From Nannochloris sp. 'desiccata' (lineage: Eukaryota > Chlorophyta > Trebouxiophyceae > Chlorellales > Chlorellaceae), in assembly GCA_019044685.2 (NCBI GenBank), contig JAGTXX020000014.1, forward strand, positions 558,001 through 622,000: 64,000 nt of DNA, read 5' to 3'. The notes below the pieces were generated by a model. It did not search any database and was not told the DNA's origin. It worked only from the letters and a program-made list of their open reading frames with translations. The translations under genes and the position numbers were made by a program. Positions 48,041-59,774 of the stretch are shown here, one piece after another (within the stretch, counting starts at the first letter, position 1; each line of letters starts with the position of its first letter).

Positions 48041-48696
48041 ATGTCTCAAGAGTTGAATATAGCCCTGGAATGCAAGGTATCTCTCGCCGACCACACTCAG
48101 ATTTCCGACAATTTCCGGAATTAATAAATTAATTGAGAACCAAAACTTTTCCAAATTAATTGCAGATTCAGTGGTGTGAGAAGCTACTAAGCGGAGTGAA
48201 GACAGTTGAATGCCGACAGTACCCACTCCCTGAGAAGTTGTTGAACAAACCCATCTTGCTTATTGGCACTACCGGAATCGATGCTGTCGCGACTCTTGGG
48301 GATACTACGGAAGCAGGCAGTAAGGCTGGATGTATACTAGGATGGGTTTCCTTCAGTGGCTGTATTACTTATGAATGCCTTCAAGAGTTCAATTTAGATC
48401 AAGCGAGGCATCTTATTGAAGCTAGCAGCGCCTACAGTTGGAGCGACGGTGAGTTACGAGCGGCTTTGTTTATTTTTATTTCTTATCATCCTCTAGCCTT
48501 TTCCTATACAGAGCACAGCGAATACGGACTTCTGAATTATCTTACTAAAATTCTAAACCTTTCAATTCCCTTTTTATCTGCAGGTGATCAAGTCCTTTAT
48601 GGGTGGGTGGTCGGCGAGTATGGAAAGTTCGCCCAAGCTGATAAACCACTTCCTGCGCTTGAGCGACTGCACAGATCACTCCATAAAGTGGTATAG
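48041..48696 (+). CDS. Small ASCH-domain protein
   Basis: Three exons (48041-48076, 48166-48448, 48584-48696) give 143 residues. The ASCH fold signature is visible: IQWCEKLLSGVKTVECRQYPLP near the N-terminus and ILLIGTTGIDAVA in the middle. The strand GCILGWVSFSGC follows, with the tail LYGWVVGEYGKF. ASCH domains form a beta-barrel related to PUA and are thought to bind RNA; the best-known member is the animal co-activator ASC-1. This one is free-standing, as in many bacterial and algal proteins. Its precise role is unknown. Confidence 0.8.
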
Positions 48697-48908
48697 TAGC
48701 TGTTAATGAGCTATGACATCGAAATTTTTTCCTGAAAAAGTTAGTTTGTGATCTGCTTTTCTTCTGGGAAGGCTTTCTAGCTTGCAAGAGGATGATGACA
48801 GCTAACAAATAGCTTTCGCCAGATTGTCAGAAGCTAAAAGAATACATTTTTTCATATTGATCCGTCTTCAGACATCTCAGTATTTATAATTTTGGCAAGA
48901 TTGATACA

Positions 48909-49665
48909 ATGCACTCCGCGATGATGTCATCTAAGACCAGCATGACCGGTGCTGCTGTTGTTCAGAGCACTAATGTGCCATCCAATGCCAAGTTTGTGCG
49001 TAATGTACCTGCTGAACGCAAGCTTGCTGTCCGTGTCTCTGCTGAGGCGCCTGCTGCCAAAGGCATTGAAACTACAGGACCCAATTTCACTGCCAACAAG
49101 GATATTCAGGCTATTATGGATATTCTGCCCCACAGGTACTATACACAAACACAATTACAATTAACCCATGTCGAGATCTGTAATTTCAGAAAATTTCAAC
49201 TACTTAACTTTTTCATCACCACCGCCCTCACGGTTTACTTTTGATATTTTCTCATCTCCCTCTCCGCGCAGGTACCCTTTCCTTTTGGTCGATCGTGTAC
49301 TCGAAGTAGAACAAGGCAAATATGCCGTCGGCTACAAATGTGTCACCGCCAACGACAATTTCTTCCCTGGCCATTTCCCTCAACGTGCCATCATGCCAGG
49401 CGTCCTCCAAGTCGAAGCCCTGGCCCAGCTCGGTGGCATTGTCATGATTGACCCTACTGATGCTGCTCAGCAGAATAACTTTTTCTTTGGCGGTGTTGAT
49501 AACGTCAGGTGGCGCAAACCTGTCGTTCCCGGCGATGTTCTTATGATGAGGGTTGACGTGACTAAATTCAATAAGCGGTTTGGAATCTGCAAGATGGATG
49601 CAAAGGCATACGTAGGTGAAGATCTTGTATGCGACGGTGAATTGACCCTGGTGATGGGTAAATAA
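48909..49665 (+). CDS. Plastid 3-hydroxyacyl-ACP dehydratase (FabZ)
   Basis: Exon 1 (48909-49135) and exon 2 (49272-49665) give 206 residues. About 55 residues of transit peptide precede the hot-dog fold that starts at DIQAIMDILPHRYPFLLVDRV. The catalytic His is in PGHFP and the catalytic Glu in QVEALAQ. The tail VRWRKPVVPGDVLMMRV is typical. It dehydrates 3-hydroxyacyl-ACP in each round of type II fatty acid synthesis in the stroma. The codon usage is regular and the gene looks intact. Confidence 0.95.
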
Positions 49666-49926
49666 GATAAGATCTTGAGAGTAGTATAGTACTGTAATGA
49701 TGATGTGTCCTTTGCTTTTTTGTTCCTCGTTTCTTGTTTCCAAAATGCAATACAATTTTAAACAACTTTTTTTGATGACTACAGAACAGACAGACAATAA
49801 CGCATTAATTATTATTAAGATCTTATTTAGTGAGAGATCATATTATGAATTTATTACTACTAAATTACCAAAAGTTAATTTATTATTCAATCTAATCAAA
49901 TAAACTTTCTATTTATTAGAAATTTG

Positions 49927-51839
49927 CTATCCTCTCAACGCTTGCAACGCCACAGGGTTGATGCCCGCTAAGGAAGGCCTTGCCATAAATTTCATACTTT
50001 CTTTAGCAATAGCTTCAGTATTTCTATTACTCGTAAGCCAAAAAGGGTAGGGATGCAGCCTCCAAGCGCCACGTAAGACGCTCTTTTCAACGTGATCATA
50101 TAGTAGAGTGTTATGAACTTTGCAGCTTCCACTACCGATATTGTCAGCTGTAGACCCAGGCCAACCACCCCAAGCAAGCTTTGTTATCCCAAAACCCAAG
50201 CTTCCAGGAACATTAATGCAGATAGTGCCGTATTTTAAACCCTCAATTGCAGCTTCAAATTCTTTCTTATGCGACTTTTGGGTGGCGGGATGAGCGATGA
50301 TGACACAACTCAAAGTACCCCAACATTTTTCATTCGCAAATTTCACTGCTGCATCGAGGAAAGTTGCAGTATTATTATCTTTATTCGGAATGGCAACTTC
50401 TTGCAATACTCCGCACCAATTTTCGAATTCTCCGATGGCTTGTTCAGGGGTTAAACCGAGCTTAAGCAACCAAGGTAACCTTCTTTCGTCACCTCCATCA
50501 ACCGCCACTAGATCTCCATTTGTATCGAGTTTTGTCTTCCCACCAATTTCCTCAGCATCTGGGAAAGTCTTTTTAAACGCAGCAGCCTTTTTACCCGTTC
50601 CAGGGTAGTATCCAACACGTGTCGCTGTTGCTGCAAGTCGTTGTCTTAATATCTCTAAAAACAACTCACGCTGTGGCCACGCTTTATCAGTCACTAAAAT
50701 CTCCGCTTTAATGCAATTATGCCCTGCGTTTTGCGTGAGACCTGTAATAACAGTTTCTGCATGATATTCAAGGTCTGTTCGCGACCATTTCCCAGGGACA
50801 ATGATATAAGGAGTAACACAACCGAGCTCCGCGTCAACAGATTTCGTAAAAGGTGGCTGCACTCCTTTCTTAGGTGTCTTCCCTTGCCAGACAATAGCGT
50901 TATACGTTGCCTCACTTCCAGTCAAATGTATATCAGAGACTTGTGGGTGATTACATACTAGAGCGCCCTCGTTTCCACTTCCATACACAAATTCAAGAAA
51001 ACCGTTCTCTACCAGCGGTTTAAAAGCTCTACGCAAATAAGGGCCCATAATCTCATTTACTGGGTTCATTTTGCAGCAGACAACCTTATTCAAAGTAACC
51101 AACACGTGCAAAATATCCAAAGCAGGGACTGGGGTCTGATTTCCAGCTCCAAGAACGACGCAAACTCCAGGAGGGCAGGTAGTCGGTTCACGATAGCATT
51201 TGCCCTGAGTAGGCTCTTTACCAGGTTCGATCCACACTTCACCGACAATACCAGCGAAAAGGAGAGATTCAAGACCTACTGGGAAGACGTCTGCTACCCA
51301 TTGGCCGTTTTCAGGGCGTTGATAGACTCGGTGAGGTTGACCGGCGCCTCCAGCTTCGAGGGACTCGGCGTACTCTCTTAAAGCACTCACGATAGGAACA
51401 AAAGAAACCCTATATAGGGTTTAAGGTGTTGAAGAGAAGGATAAATGAATGTGGTGCTAGAATTAGGTGGGTGGGTTTCCCGGCCAAAAGAGAAAACTAA
51501 AAAAAAAACAAAAAAAACAAGAACTTACAACTCTTCGCCAATTCCTCCACCGAATGATCCTTTATACGCTGTAGCTGCAGTCGCAGCTTCTTCTGCTACG
51601 TCCATGGTTGTAGTGATACACTCACGAAGGAGCGCAGCACGATTCGCTGGCTTGAGATCAGCCCAGGCTTCGGCGTTGTCATGTAGAGAGGCAATTACTT
51701 GATCCAAGTTATTAGTGGGAGGGATAGGTTCGAAAGCTACCGGAATAATTTCAGGCTTCAGTGCTGGTTTATATCTGCTGAACAGACGCTCGGCTACTGC
51801 GAGCAGTGGTTGTTGAGCGTTGCCAATTATTCGCAACAT
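49927..51839 (-). CDS. Atypical aldehyde dehydrogenase superfamily protein
   Basis: Exon 1 (51529-51839) and exon 2 (49927-51409) give 597 residues; the join reads EELVSFVPIVSALREYAE. The N-terminal helix region and NAD-binding region of ALDH are recognisable (CPPGVCVVLGAGNQTPVPALDILH, HLTGSEATYNAIVW). The usual ELGGK motif appears as ELGCVTPYI, and the catalytic cysteine region as QNAGHNCIKAEILV. Glu and Cys of the active site are therefore present, but surrounding residues differ from classical ALDHs. No obvious transit peptide is seen beyond a short basic N-terminus. Substrate is unknown; related long ALDH-like proteins occur in algae and bacteria (family knowledge, low detail). Confidence 0.8.
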
Positions 51840-52198
51840 GGTTATTTTTCCGGAATATCTAGAGCGCGAGAGATGGGGCAGAACCTAAGGCAGTTGCAAT
51901 TACTTTGACAAACTGTATCAAAAAATGAATCAAGAACTAGAGCAGGTCGCCGGAATCTTCAAGCACTGGCTCAAATAATTTACTTCACAGATACCACCTA
52001 CCGCCCGGCTCTCCCCAAGAGTACTGGGTAAGTGAGGATTGTTTTTCATTTCCTGTTCGCTAAACTTAATGGCACCTGTGCCTTATACTGATATACTTCT
52101 AATTTTACAATTAGATTCCCTCAGAATGCAGAGCCTTAGGGATTTAATAATAAAAAGAGACAAGATTTATTCATGCTACTGTATTTGCCCCTGTTACT
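51840..52198. promoter_or_regulatory. Intergenic region: ALDH promoter and neighbouring 3' UTR
   Basis: 359 bases between two minus-strand genes; nothing else recognised. Confidence 0.4.
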
Positions 52199-53115
52199 CT
52201 ATTTTTGTTCTTCCTCGGAACCAGATTGGCCACCAACCGGCAACAACCCTTTCCAAGCATATACTCCAAACATCGTGACACAATCAGCTACGTAAATAAA
52301 AGGGAAACTCTTCCAAATAAAAGGTAAACCAACATTTAACAACGGGATGGCCAAAAATAATAAATTCAAGGCGTCCTTCTCAGGGGCAGTGCATTCTCTA
52401 GCTCTTAATGAAGGGACAGTGAACATCCAGATAGACCACATGCCAATTAAACGGGCGATATCAGGTTGATCAGAGGGGAAGATTAGGTTGAAAGAAAGGA
52501 GACCGCCGACTGCAAGAGATAACCAAGCTTGAATTTCAAAGATCTTGTATAAAACGCTCCCTGGAAAATTTTGAACAATTGTTAACAGAAGTGAGAAATC
52601 CCGCTACTTTAGTCAATTTTCCCATCAATACCGGGAATGTACAATAAAATTAGCAAATCGTATGCTTTGTTAAGCTCGAAATTGGGTTAAATTTTGAATA
52701 AAACTTGCCTTTATAAGCAGGATTTTGTGTGGCACCTGACGCTCTTGGTGCAAAAGTTGTTGCTGCATTTCTAGCAAACTTGGTGATATCTTTATCAAGC
52801 TGAATCTTTGTTGCTGTTTCTTCTGCATATATATATTAGATTTTGTCAGACATTTGGGATAGCGGGCATTTTCTCCTCTTGCCAAAGAGAGAGATAGGGA
52901 CGAGGCGGCCTTTGGTTGTTTAAATAGGAGAAATGTTTGGTGAACTGACCTGCTTCTGTAGGCGCTTCTGGTGCACTTTCCTCTGCTTTGCACACTAATT
53001 TACGTCTAGAGCACAGAACACTTTTGCTGTTAGGCCTGAAACTTGCACGGCATGGAGCTGTCTGGATGAGATTGACCTGTGAGCCTAGCAAGGCTGAAGA
53101 ATAGATAGCGCTCAT
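52199..53115 (-). CDS. Unrecognised plastid membrane protein with three or four helices
   Basis: Three exons, 52950-53115, 52709-52822 and 52199-52560, join in frame to 213 residues. The first 45 residues look like a transit peptide (basic, Ser-rich, ending near LVCKAEESA). After a charged linker, three or four hydrophobic segments follow: IQAWLSLAVGGLLSFNLIF, IGMWSIWMFTVPSL, LNLLFLAIPLLNVGLPFIW and FIYVADCVTMFGVYAW. I do not recognise a named family. The first donor is GTCAGT and the second is GCAAGT, a GC-AG intron. Both exon joins keep frame and continuous sense (NPAYKGSVLYKIFE), so the model is well supported despite unusual donors. Confidence 0.75.
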
Positions 53116-53415
53116 TTTTTGAACTAGTGTACTTTGTGTATGAGTTTAGAAATAAAATTATGCTATAATACTCGCAAAATTACAAGATAATCTTCTTATC
53201 ACAATGTTTTTCAAACTGCTCTCTCGGGGTCCAGGGCTTGAAAACTTAAAGTGGAACACAAACCTTAAATGTTTAAATCATAAATATTATCTTTCATAGC
53301 TTGCAATGCTAGCGTGTGCCAAGGGCTGTTTTTGATCACTAGCAAAATTTCGAAACTCTAAATTGCATACGTCAAGGATCTGCTAGTCTCAGGGATTCGA
53401 ACGCCTTCAAAACAA
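53116..53415. promoter_or_regulatory. Divergent promoter region between plastid membrane protein and sorting nexin
   Basis: 300 bases between opposite ATGs; both promoters are expected here. A GATTCGAAC word near 53390 was examined as a tRNA and rejected. Confidence 0.4.
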
Positions 53416-55438
53416 ATGGAACCGGTGCAAGACCCTCTCCAGTTTACTTCGTTGTCCCTAGGGGTAAGGCTTATAGCACGTCGATTTGTATTTATACTTA
53501 TTTTTGGCAAAATTGATCTGATCCCTCACATCTTTGCTTCCTTGTCCCTCAACAGGACGAAGATGCAAGCGAAGAGATTCCTCTATATGAAGAGCCTGCA
53601 AATGGCAGCACGCAAGCAGAGGAAACCTCTCCAGAAGAAGCCTCTTTACCTTCTGATCCTCTGACAAGATTGGCGACTCCGCCTCCTGCTGCCTCAAGCA
53701 AGGACAAGGACAGCGACGCTCCTTCATCGCCCAAGTTTGCATCAAGGCCACCTTCTGGAGCTGACTCGTATGGGCCTTTATCAGATAATGGCCTTGAAAA
53801 TGTTGATTTAGGCTTATCAAATGAAGAAATTGATCTCAGTGGCGGTGGCAGTTCAAGTGCTGCTGCTGCTGCTGCTGCTGTCGATGATCGTGGCAATATT
53901 TTCAGCTCAGCAGCAGCAAGTTCTTCTTCTGCGGCAGCAGGAGCAGGAGTTTCTACTAGACCAACAGCGCGTATTCGTATCTCAGTATCAGATCCAGTAA
54001 AGCGCGTCTCGGTAAGAATTATAGATGGAAAAGAAAAAACTAGTTTTCTTTTTCTCCGACAAAAACTTAAATTATATTGCCCTCTTTGCAGGACCATTCA
54101 TTCATTCCTGGATTAACGAGCTCTCATTTCGAATACCTCGTCACATCTTCTCCAATCTTACCCATCTCCAACGGACATCACCCGTCTCCAACCACAAAAG
54201 CACCTTCCCAACAACCCCAAGAAGAAGATATAAACGACGAGGAACCGTGGCCACGATCAGAAGTCCGTCGCCGTTTCAACGATTTTGTTGCCCTTGCAGA
54301 CCTTTTAGTTGAAACTCAACGTGGCTATTTTATTTTCCCTCGTCCAGATAAAGGTGCTTTGGACGGCGCAGCTTCTGGAAAATCGGAATTTGAGTTTGTA
54401 GAAAGTAGGAAAATTGAATTAGAAAGATATTTATGCCGATTGGCAGAGCACCCTGTCCTGGGAAAATGCAACGAATTACGCGTTTTTTTGACCGCAGAAG
54501 GCTCATTATCATCAAATTTCCATTGGCAACAGTTGCAGCCTTTAAAGGCGAGTTTAATGGAAGGTGTAGCTCGCTTGCCAGCACAGTTACTTGGCTCTGA
54601 TCCTGCAGCTCCGACGACGGCAGATGCTGCAAAGAACCCAAAACATACAAATGATATCTTACGCCGCTTGAAAGAGCTAGGAGAACGTATGCGACAAGAA
54701 TATAGACCGCTTACTTCTCTTCCTGAAGATGAAATCGCTCTTAGGCAAACAAAGGCAGAGGTAGAATCGTATGAAGAAGTTCTGATGCAAGCATCCCGTC
54801 GAGCTGAAAAATTGTTGAGGGAATTTGAACATACTGGCAATGTGACTGGAGATCTTGGAATGGCATTGATTCGATTAGGAAAATATGAAGATGAAGAAGG
54901 TAGCAAATGTGGAGAGTATACAGATCTAGGAGCAGGGGCAAAACAGATTGGAGCAGATGCCCGTAGAGTAGGCATGACGGCAGTAAGGACGTATAGACTC
55001 GCTCGTTTAGCAACGAGCGAGGCTGTTTCTGCGTTAGAGCCGTTGCATACTGAACTTGCACTCGCACCTGCTGTTGTAGAAGCCTTGAAAGAAAGAGAAG
55101 CTGCGTTGGTAACAGTAGATACCATAAGAGATGGTATCGCAAAGAAAGCAGAGGCACTTTCGATTGCAGAACAAAGTACAGACCTTAATCAAGTACGAAA
55201 AGCGCAGACATTACGTAATGAAGTTGCCTCTTTAGAAGCTGCTTGTGATGCAGCAGAGGCAGAGTATGAGAAGGTGAAAGGAAGAAATAGAACAGAGTTA
55301 CAGCGGTGGCGGGAAGAAAGGAAGAATGAATTTACGAGGATGGCTGTTGCGTATGCACGTGTACAAGCGGTGTTTGAAGAAAGAGCAGCAGAAGTGTTTA
55401 GTAGCATTGAATCATCTTCTGCTGCTGCTGATTTGTAA
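53416..55438 (+). CDS. Sorting nexin with PX domain and C-terminal BAR-like coiled coil (SNX1/2/Vps5 type)
   Basis: Three exons (53416-53463, 53556-54011, 54092-55438) give 616 residues. An acidic Ser/Ala-rich N-terminus with a poly-Ala run leads into the PX domain. That domain starts ARIRISVSDPVKR and includes HFEYLV, the phosphoinositide-binding RRRFNDFVAL and the proline-rich FPRPDKG. The C-terminal half (about residues 300-610) is helical and charged, consistent with a Vps5-type BAR domain. Plant and algal SNX1/2 proteins work with or beside the retromer on endosomes. An insertion between EYLV and RRRF, rich in Pro/Ser/Thr, lengthens the PX domain. Confidence 0.87.
53862..53881 (+). repeat. 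GCT trinucleotide run in the sorting nexin gene
   Basis: Six or seven perfect GCT codons encode a poly-alanine stretch before the PX domain, in a low-complexity Ser/Ala/Gly region. Confidence 0.75.
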
Positions 55439-55809
55439 ATTACTTATTTCGGCGTCTGTAGGGGCGATTTTATTTTCTGTTGCATAATAATACAATGTAG
55501 TTTTAATATATATTTTTGTAATAATAAATGCGGTAATATAGGGTGCAAAGTATGAATAAGTTTCCTAGAAACCTTTATAGAAGGTAGATTTACAGTTTAT
55601 GCAGCGCTAGTTGTTTCTTCTCCACGTGGACTTGGCACCTCGGCCTCTCGAAATACGAGCCCAATCTGACTTTGACTGCCTTGCAACTCCGAAATGCTAT
55701 TAATGCATCATCTCTGACCTACATATAATTATTTATAATGACTTAATACTGATATTTAGAGGGAATATTGCCATATTGTGCGCTGCATTGCTATTAAATC
55801 TTGTAAATA
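55439..55809. other. Intergenic region before the expansin-like gene
   Basis: 371 AT-rich bases between co-oriented genes: sorting nexin 3' UTR then expansin-like promoter. Nothing else is recognised. Confidence 0.4.
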
Positions 55810-57490
55810 ATGAAGACTTGCACTTTTGGCTTATGCAAGTGCCATTTGACACTTTTGGCAATAGCTCTTTTGAGCCTCTTTTTTGTCGCCAGGGGCTCTT
55901 CTCAATCTTTGCGTAGTCTGTTGCAAGACTCGGAATGGGTGGATGGGAGGTAAAAGAGCGATACACCGCTTGCATGCACTCCCGTTGACTTTTAAAATAC
56001 GAAATCGAACAACAAGTACTCTCTTTTCTGGGAAGACAAAAGCTAAAAACTAAAGCTTATTCTATCTTTGTGTAGGGCTACTTGGTATGATACTCCAGAG
56101 TTTGGTAGCTGTGGCTATGGCCGGCTGGATACTGTGTACAAATTCGGCCCTGATGCGGTCGGTGCCTTCCCTGATGTAAGAAATTAGTAATCACACAAGA
56201 ACCCCTTTTTGTTGCCGTTAACCGACACCAACCGCCATGCTCCCCCTCAAAATCTAAGCTTCTGTTCTCTAGCATAGGAAAACCCCTCTTTTTCATTTAC
56301 TTGCTCTATTAACAACGATTAAACACTATCCTTCCCACCTTCCTGTTCCATTTCCTTCAGGCTATGATGGGCTATGCTGGTTCATGTGGCCGATGCTTCG
56401 AAATTAAATGCCGAGGAACTCAGATAACTTCCGGCGATGGTTCTGTCAATACTGATCGATCTACTGCATGCATTGATGAGAATAAATCAATAATAATCAA
56501 GATTGTAGATACCTGCCCATGCAAGGGAAATGAAAGGTGGTGCTGTGGGGATCAACGCCATTTCGATTTGGGACAGAAAGCTTTTGAAAAGGTAGGTTTA
56601 AAGAATATATAAGATCAAAATATCACCATCGGCAGCTTTTCTTGTTAATTTACCAAATGAACCATATCTCATTAATTTTGCTTCTTTCATCCTATTGTCC
56701 ATTATTACTGCCAGCTTGCCCCGCTTGGGGTAGGTGTTATTGGGTTGTCTTTGCGTGCTGTGCCGTGCTCAGCGGCAAATGGCACCGCCAGCGGAGAAGA
56801 CCAGAGAAAGCTTGAAAGAGACCTTGGTAAGTTGAGAAGCATCAAGTTGAATATCCAGCCAGTTTACTTAAATGCTTATAAATGTATATGTATGTTATTT
56901 CAACGACAGAATTTAATCTATCAATAACCAACTTGCTTCCTTTTTTTATGTCTTCACATTTTATTTTTACAGCTCTCGGAGCTTCCCCTGATATTTTTGT
57001 CGACGGAGATATCGGCATTGGATGGGCTAAAGTCATCTATGGCGACACTCTAATGGCCAGGTCTACGTACAACTCATCTCTCTTCGAGCTTGAAAATGGA
57101 TCAGTTGCTCTTTGCACTGAGTTGGAGCTGTTTGGAGGTTTTAGTTTTAACGTTATCAAGCCAGTCTCGACTTTTACAGTTTCAAAAGGAGTCGAATTTT
57201 GGGCCAGAACTGAAGATAATTCAGTCCCTGATATGAATTTTAAGATCGAAGATCAGATGAAAGGTCCATGCACGAATTCACTGACCCTTGAAGATGGCAA
57301 AACTGAAGATACACAGAGCGGTGGTTGGGTGAGATATTATTTTCCGATTTCTTCTTTTCAATGTACTGGCGATGTTAAAGTCAATGATTTGGATCGTGTG
57401 AGGTGGGAAAGTAGGCGCGAAGGAACTCAAATATGTGTGAAAGATGTGCGTTTGGTGCCTCAGGATCAGGCGACAGCCGCAACGACATAG
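55810..57490 (+). CDS. Secreted expansin-like protein (double-psi beta-barrel plus C-terminal domain)
   Basis: Five exons (55810-55949, 56076-56175, 56361-56591, 56715-56826, 56973-57490) give 366 residues. Exon 1 encodes a signal peptide with core LTLLAIALLSLFFVA. The expansin barrel follows: RATWYDTPEFGSCGYG, then MMGYAGSCGRCFEIKC, IIKIVDTCPC and HFDLGQKAF. LGVGVIGLSLRAVPC ends it. The cysteine pattern and HFD motif are those of expansins, endoglucanase-45-like folds and bacterial EXLX1. The C-terminal 170 residues are beta-rich (GWAKVIYGDTLMA, WARTEDNSVPDMNF, CVKDVRLVP). They look like a jelly-roll carbohydrate-binding domain rather than an obvious plant CBM63. A role in cell-wall loosening is inferred. 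Confidence 0.85.
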
Positions 57491-57943
57491 CGGCCAGACA
57501 CTAGCGGCGGTGCGGTGTACACTCTAGTTTTTATAGTTTTTCAATTTTAATTGATTCTTTTTCATTTCCAGCAGAAGCTTTTCTCATTTGACAACGAGAA
57601 AATGCATAGTTTGACATTGTTTTTCTCGGTTGAATTTAATAGTTGATAGCCAAGCGTGCTGTGTTGCAGTTGAGAGGCAGTTGGCTGACCGTTAGCCAGT
57701 CGGACGGGCACTGCATTGCAGAAAAATCAAAAGCGCGTAAACTACTCATTATTAAGCATTCTGTCGTCGACTTTAGAGATCAAAGTTTATACATTTGATT
57801 ATAACTAGGAAATAGTATTCAATGCCGTTGCCAAAGCCATTTCGCCGGGTAATTTGACCATGCATTGTTGAGAAATCACGTATTGTCGAACAAGAATTCT
57901 GGCTGTAAAATTGAGAAATGAGCAACTTACGCATCGTATTTAC
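57491..57943. promoter_or_regulatory. Intergenic region before the TylF-like methyltransferase
   Basis: 453 bases: expansin-like 3' UTR and the promoter of the next gene. No other gene is recognised. Confidence 0.4.
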
Positions 57944-59144
57944 ATGCTGCAGGATGGGATTTTCTTCTGCGATGGCCGAAATATCGCTTTAGCTGCAATG
58001 GCAGTTGTGATCGTTTACCTTTTGACTTCAAGTAGTGCGCCAAATAATCTTGTTTGGGAAGCAAATACTCCAATCATACTTAAAGTAAGCCCATGCAAAC
58101 AATTCATCCCCTCTTCAGGTTTTATTTTGCGCACTTTCAATTTCTGTTCACCTTGTTGCCATTTCCCTCGATCCCGCCCAAACTGTTCAATTTTCTCACC
58201 AACCTTCTTTCTTCCCTTCTAACAGCCTTCACAGCTCGCAGCAGGACTAGGCCGACGTCATTTTGACACAGATCCTCTCATCGTCCCTAGAGAAGCTAAA
58301 AATCTCGAAGAATTCCTGAAAGAACTGAAACCCGCTCTGGACATGCGACAACTCACCTATCGCCCAGTCGAGTTAATCTTCAACAACAAGCACTACTTGA
58401 CTGATCTTCCACACCCTTCATGCAGCGGATTATGGCTAGAATTCGGTGTTTTCACTGGCAGCACGCTCAACTTGACTGCAGAATTTAGAGAACGATTCTG
58501 TGGACCAGATTCTGGCCGTGTGTACGGCTTTGATACCTTTACAGGACTACCTGAAGATTGGGCTGGTGGGTTTGGACAAGGTGCATTTAGTCTTAATGGA
58601 GAATTTCCATACGTTAGGCATAATATTGAGCTGGTAAAAGGGTTATTTTCTGACAGTTTACCACCGTGGATGGAGGCTCGGAAAGCCGAGAATAATGGCC
58701 GATTCCCTCCAATTACTTATTTGCATATTGATTGTGATTTGTATGCTGGGTCAAAAGATGCATTGGAGTTGTTGAAAGAACATATCGTACCTGGATGTGT
58801 TCTAATCTTTGATGAGGTATGAAAAAGAGAGAGGAATTTTGATGTTTTAGGACATTGAAAAAAACATTTTACTTCCGTCAATCTTTTTCAAAATTTTTAA
58901 CGATTAAATTCTAAGCTTCTGTCCGTTATTTTCTGTTCTGCAGTTGCTGCATTATCCCGAATATAAAGAGCATGAAGTCAAGGCACTATGGGAGTTTCTT
59001 AATGGCACTGGGCGCAAAGTAGAAGTGATCGGTGTAATGGGACCGGTGTCGCCTGAAAAACCAGCAGAGGCTGTTGATTTAGATCTTACAGTACATAGTC
59101 AAATGTCATGGCAGTACCAAAGCGTGGCATTTGTTGTGCTGTAG
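57944..59144 (+). CDS. TylF/MycF-type O-methyltransferase with N-terminal membrane anchor
   Basis: Three exons (57944-58084, 58226-58816, 58944-59144) give 310 residues. The start ATG at 57944 puts a type II signal anchor (IALAAMAVVIVYLLTSSS) near the N-terminus. The methyltransferase domain has motif I LWLEFGVFTGSTLN and the next strand VYGFDTFTGLPEDWAGG. Then come ITYLHIDCDLYAGSKDALE with the metal-binding type aspartates and VPGCVLIFDE. This is the macrocin O-methyltransferase family, which methylates hydroxyl groups on sugars in bacteria. In algae such anchored members may act in the Golgi on glycans (inference). An ATG at 57918 opens another frame that stops at once. Confidence 0.82.
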
Positions 59145-59774
59145 GTGGACTTTAATAGATTTCATATTGATTTTATCAAAATGGTTTCTCTGTTGCATGT
59201 TAAGGTTACATTTTGTTGTTTAGTTCGCCCTGTTCCCCCTGCTTTTCATTTTAGTACTATGATGATAATATTCTGAACTCCTCCTTCCTTGATGATCTCT
59301 GTTCACTGTGTCAAGATAACACAAAGTGGGATAGGAGGCGGTGGTGGTGGCAACAGCGGGGAAAGCGCCAGGCAAGAAAGTTAGGCCCCAACACAGCTAG
59401 ACTACTAGCTCACTTCAATGGGAACATGGTTTTTCAGTATTCTTGCCAAACTTAGTCAAAATAAACATCTTCTCTTAACTATCCCACGACCCATCTCCAT
59501 CCTAAGTTTGCTGTTGAAATTGCAGACTTGACTTCAACTTTGTATAGGTCAAACTGTTTCTCTTCTCACCGTCTCCAAGGCGCCAATCTTAACTTGCTAG
59601 CACTTGCCTATATTCCTGCCACATCCAACGTTCTGCACCATAAATTTTCAATACCTCGAAATGTTTCAACAATAAGCTAATCAATTAAGAGCCCTATTCA
59701 CACGCATTCTGATATTTTACCACCTAAAAGCCTCGCATTTCATCTAATCTATTTTTAAGCACCTATCTCCGAAT
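59145..59774. other. 630-base intergenic region before the SufS gene
   Basis: Methyltransferase 3' UTR and SufS promoter. A GGTGGTGGTGG run near 59340-59350 and pyrimidine-rich stretches are present; no gene is seen. Confidence 0.4.

Noticed and set aside
53383..53400. GATTCGAAC word resembling a tRNA T-loop on the minus strand
   Set aside because: The flanking bases do not form the T stem, and no acceptor stem, D arm or anticodon arm can be drawn.
54325..55125. Antisense ORF of 266 codons under the sorting nexin
   Set aside because: It lies opposite a well-supported exon and its composition is a shadow of it.
57918..57992. ATG at 57918 as start of the TylF-like methyltransferase
   Set aside because: That frame meets a stop after 24 codons; the ATG at 57944 reads through to the domain with a membrane anchor.
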